In this document: in pieces, positions 60,899-64,000 of the stretch
Position numbering within the stretch: position 1 is the stretch's first letter
Layout: each line of letters starts with the position of its first letter
NCBI RefSeq assembly: GCF_016808095.1
Contig: NC_068973.1
Location: 12,892,501-12,956,500 of the forward strand
DNA: 64,000 nt
Source of the DNA: Vigna angularis
Taxonomy: Eukaryota > Streptophyta > Magnoliopsida > Fabales > Fabaceae
Direction: 5' to 3'
Notes under the pieces: model-generated
What the model saw: the letters and a program-made list of their open reading frames with translations, nothing else
What the model was told of the DNA's origin: nothing
Database searches by the model: none
Position numbers and translations under genes: made by a program

Positions 60899-61098
60899 TG
60901 TTAGATATATTAGATTATTAGATTAGATATCTTAGATAAATATCTTATTTTTATCTTTTATCTTTAGTTAGTTTGTTATTATTTCTTATTTGTATTTTTG
61001 GCTTAGCCCATATTTCTTCTATTATAAATATAGTACCATATATGAATATACAACACAAGGGAGATTAATCCCATACATAATTCTTACTATGATGAACA
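60899..61098 (+). repeat. LTR-like block, 200 bp
   Basis: TGTTAGATATATTAG ... ATGATGAACA, TG...CA ends. A copia tail precedes it, as expected for a 3' LTR, and TGGTATCAGAGTC (61099-61111) follows it, as expected for a 5' LTR. It includes TTATAAATATAG (a TATA box candidate). Confidence 0.65.
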
Positions 61099-61338
61099 TG
61101 GTATCAGAGTCATGAGTTAAATGAACATATCATTCCACCCACTATTGGGTGGCCATGAGACTACTCATTAATGTATAATCTCATGCACGAGATATATATA
61201 CTTTGGTGTGAGAGAGGTGTGTTGAAAGTATCACATCGACTATAGATAAGGCAATGTCATAGTATATAAGAGTGTGTAAACCTTACATTACAAACCGGTT
61301 TTATGAAATTAACTTAGGCTTCAAGTCCACTTCTTAAG
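61099..61338 (+). mobile_element. Primer-binding site and second short LTR-like block
   Basis: The PBS-like 61099-61111 is followed by about 110 bp, then TGTTGAAAGTATCACATCGA ... TTCTTAA (61220-61338), related to 60268-60383. These are likely overlapping remains of two small retroelements. Confidence 0.45.
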
Positions 61339-62490
61339 AGTGTGTAAACCTCACATTACAAACCTCACATTACAAGCTCACTTTCACATATTTCACAAAG
61401 TAAACAATTTTACAATTGGCACACACCCATTATTTTTCACAAGTATCGAAATTTGACTCTATAAGCTCAATGTCCCTTTCTTTCTCTTTTTCGTTTCTTG
61501 TGTATTTCGCTTTATGCTCGTTTTCTACGTATTCTTCTTCACCTTGGTTTTTGTATGTATCCTCATCTGTGAATCTTTCCTATTTAATTATCTTCATATT
61601 AATATCTTCATTTTGCTTTGCTTATTAAGGAAAGTTATGATATAATCTTTAGATCTTTTTTTCTTCCATTCTCGATTTACTCCTTTCCTTTTCTGAATTT
61701 TTTCTTTAATATGTATTTCTTCGATCTTTAATTCATATGATGGTTGCAACCTATAGGCATTCAATTAATATAATCATCATGATAATCTTCAACTTTTCTT
61801 CTTCTGTTATTAATTCTTTCTCCTTCCTTTTCTAAGTATCTTCTCAATGATTCCATTATTTTCTTCCATATTTGTATTTTTTTTTTCGTTTTTTTTCTTC
61901 AAAATATTTGACAGTTTGTAATCTTTAAATAGTAGAACTTTATTACGATGAATATACATCTTCTCCATTCAACATTTTCTTAATATAAACTTCAAGATTT
62001 TTTTTTATATTATAATCTTCAATATGCTTTTGAGATGTTTTTTCATATAATATTCAAAATGATTCTTCATGAACTCTTTCTTTCTTTAGCATCAATGCAT
62101 ATGATCGTTGTACCACAGATAATTTATCTTGCACTTATACTTCATATTTAGCACTTCAAAGGAAAATTCCAAATGTAATCTTCATATCTTCTCTTTTCGA
62201 ATTATATTTCTTAAAATACATTATATTTCTTCTTTCCATTGCTTTATCATTGTAACTTTATATTTATTCATATAAATGAATATTTTCATAAAGCATTAGA
62301 CTGATAAATGTGATTATTCATATAAGATATTCAACACTTTTAACAATTTTAAAAAACATATTATATTAATAGTCACGTATATCTTCATTTTCATATAGTG
62401 TTTATTATCATCAAAACTAATAAGATCTTTCGTCACACTCTATAGTGTTTTGTTACCATCAAAACTACTTAACCCTTTTTGACTAAACAC
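61339..62490. other. Pyrimidine-rich, AT-rich stretch without gene
   Basis: TTCTT/CTTTTT-rich throughout, with the recurring phrases ATCTTCA and TTTCTTC. No gene or defined element. Confidence 0.5.
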
Positions 62491-62499
62491 CTCATCTTG

Positions 62500-62960
62500 A
62501 CCAAGTCTAGGCCAACTCAATCCAAACTGACCTAACCTTGATTGGGCTAGGTTGGACCTGGTCTTGATCAAACTAGGGTTGACCTAATCCTAACCCAACT
62601 CATTTGAATGTGGGTTAGCCCAAACTCCAATGAACATGGATCATCTATAACTCGACTGAATGTGAGCTTGACCTAACTTAGCTCAATTCATGCCCAAACT
62701 GACTTGACTTGACCTAGGCTCGGGACTAACTCGACTCAATCTGAGTTTGAGTCGACTCAATTCAACACGAGTCCAACAAAGCTTGGCTTCACCTAGCATT
62801 GAACCAACTCTACATGACTTGAGTCCAACCAACTCAACTTGATTGAGACTTGAGCCAAGACTGACTCGACTCAATCTTAGATGTAGTCGATTTGGCTTGA
62901 CTTTAACTTGGGAAGACTCGACTTGACCTTGGATGGCCCAATCTAATGCTATCTTACTTG
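62500..62960. repeat. Degenerate minisatellite rich in GACTCGACTCAA / TTGACCTAA
   Basis: A unit of roughly 20-25 bp recurs with heavy drift (GACTTGACTTGACCTAGGC, GACTCGACTCAATCTGAG, GAGTCGACTCAATTCAAC). It produces an Arg/Ser/Leu-rich chance frame on the minus strand (62683-63051) with a repeating SRLKLRLSRVS pattern. Confidence 0.7.
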
Positions 62961-63102
62961 GGTTTGGCCTGATATAAGATTTCGTAACTTGAAAATAATC
63001 TTGTTTAACTTGAATTGAGAATAGGTTTTGCAAATATAAAATAAAACACAAATAACATCAATCAAGATGACTACAAAAGATGATCGATATTGATAATTTT
63101 TA

Positions 63103-63387
63103 AGGGTTAAATATGTTTTTAATTTTTGAATTTTAACGTGAAATTGGAATTTGTCCCTATATGAAACTTTAATACATTCAATTATGATATTTTTTTTGCA
63201 TGTCAAACATGTTTCTCAACTAACATTGAAGCGAGAACATATCAAAAGGTTATAAACAACTCAAATACTAGTATGAAACTCATTTGACACATTAAAAAAA
63301 TTTAATCTTAGATTAAAAGGATTATTATATCCATTTACGAATTCCAATTTCTCATCAAAGTTTAAAGACTAAAAACATACTTAATAT
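63103..63387. mobile_element. MITE with GGTTAAATATGTTTTTA-type ends
   Basis: The left end GGGTTAAATATGTTTTTAA and right end (complement) ATTAAGTATGTTTTTAGTCT form an imperfect inverted repeat of about 30 bp around about 285 bp of non-coding DNA. Elements with such ends are very common in legumes. I could not fix the target duplication. Confidence 0.55.
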
Positions 63388-63399
63388 TTTTTTTAATTT

Positions 63400-64000
63400 T
63401 TTTCATTCATCTCAATATAAGTTTTTGAATTTGATAATAATTAAAATATTTTATCCGAACATGAAAATTAAAATTCATTAAGTTATCTTATCCAAACAAA
63501 ACATTTAAAAATTTTAATATATTTAAATATCTTAAAAATTATAAATTTTCTTATCCAGATAAATGTTCCTTGTGGCATTAAAATTCTCATAGATAGATTG
63601 GTTACTGTGAAATGTAAAAAAAAAAAAGTGATAAATGTAAGTGGTGATAAGGGAGAGAAGTCAAAATCAAATACAATAAGTCTTTTTAAAATAAAAGCAG
63701 TAATAAATAAAATGTATTGAATATGGTTTAAAAATTATTTTAACATCAATTAAAATATTTTTTTAAAATAATTAAATTTAAAATATTAAAAAGTGAATTT
63801 TAAGTTTAACTCAATTTTATAAAATAAAACTTTTAATATTAAGTTTACACTCACTTATATATTTTATATTTTGAATTGATATTAATGGATATTTCGATAA
63901 TAGATATTCATAAAGAAAAACTTTAACTTATAACTCTAATATCATTTTAAGAAATAACTTTTAAGTTTAACTCAACTTTACAAAACTAACTAGTAATATG
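63400..64000. other. AT-rich stretch without gene, to window end
   Basis: Nothing recognised. The phrase TTTTAAGTTTAACTCAA(C/T)TTTA occurs twice (63799 and 63959), a minor direct repeat. Confidence 0.5.

Overview
The window is nuclear DNA of a flowering plant: AT-rich and intron-bearing, with plant-specific protein families and dense plant transposable elements (CACTA, MULE, hAT, copia, gypsy, TRIM). The element families and the style of the two conserved genes suggest a legume of the bean/cowpea group, but that is inference; nothing in the sequence names the species.

Only three ordinary host genes are well supported. At 24945-25919 (+) is an intact intronless DUF868 gene. At 45586-46548 (-) and 54132-55094 (-) are two intact 320-residue manganese-dependent ADP-ribose/CDP-alcohol diphosphatases (calcineurin-like metallophosphatases), about 91% identical. 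Each has an inferred leader intron. They are the two halves of an old local duplication (about 45467-48310 and 54044-56665), and the 5.7 kb between them has filled with transposons.

Layout. 1-9300: a gypsy gag scrap, a CACTA-like end with 30-bp repeats, a clean solo LTR (1355-1771, TSD TTGGT) and long non-coding repeat tracts. 9313-14432: a complete-looking MULE with about 200-bp terminal inverted repeats. Inside it a broken MuDR-type transposase (-) faces an apparently intact two-exon gene (+) for a GRF-zinc-finger/coiled-coil/membrane protein. 14774-17100: a 30-bp minisatellite and a second, unrelated broken MULE transposase (+). 17104-20248: LTR-like DNA with a fresh 481-bp tandem duplication. 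20249-22927: two nested CACTA elements, the inner one holding an unrecognised spliced reading frame. 24475-26020: the DUF868 gene. 26481-27602: a MULE-type MITE with about 290-bp TIRs and a 9-bp TSD. 28030-30560 (-) and 35461-40562 (+): broken copia elements. 40775-43335: a 2.56-kb solo LTR with TSD ATATA. 45467-56665: the diphosphatase pair, enclosing a gypsy 3' end within CACTA-like termini, a perfect non-autonomous CACTA (TSD AAG), a TRIM (TSD AATCA) and an hAT-type MITE (8-bp TSD). 57539-59767: another large solo LTR, inserted in an ATT microsatellite. 60268-64000: copia/LTR fragments, a GACTCGACT-type minisatellite and a MITE.

The host genes show no operon-like or pathway linkage. The best candidate for something under-described is the MULE at 9313-14432. 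Its two genes read inward from the two TIRs, as mudrA and mudrB do in maize MuDR, but the second product is a GRF-finger membrane protein.
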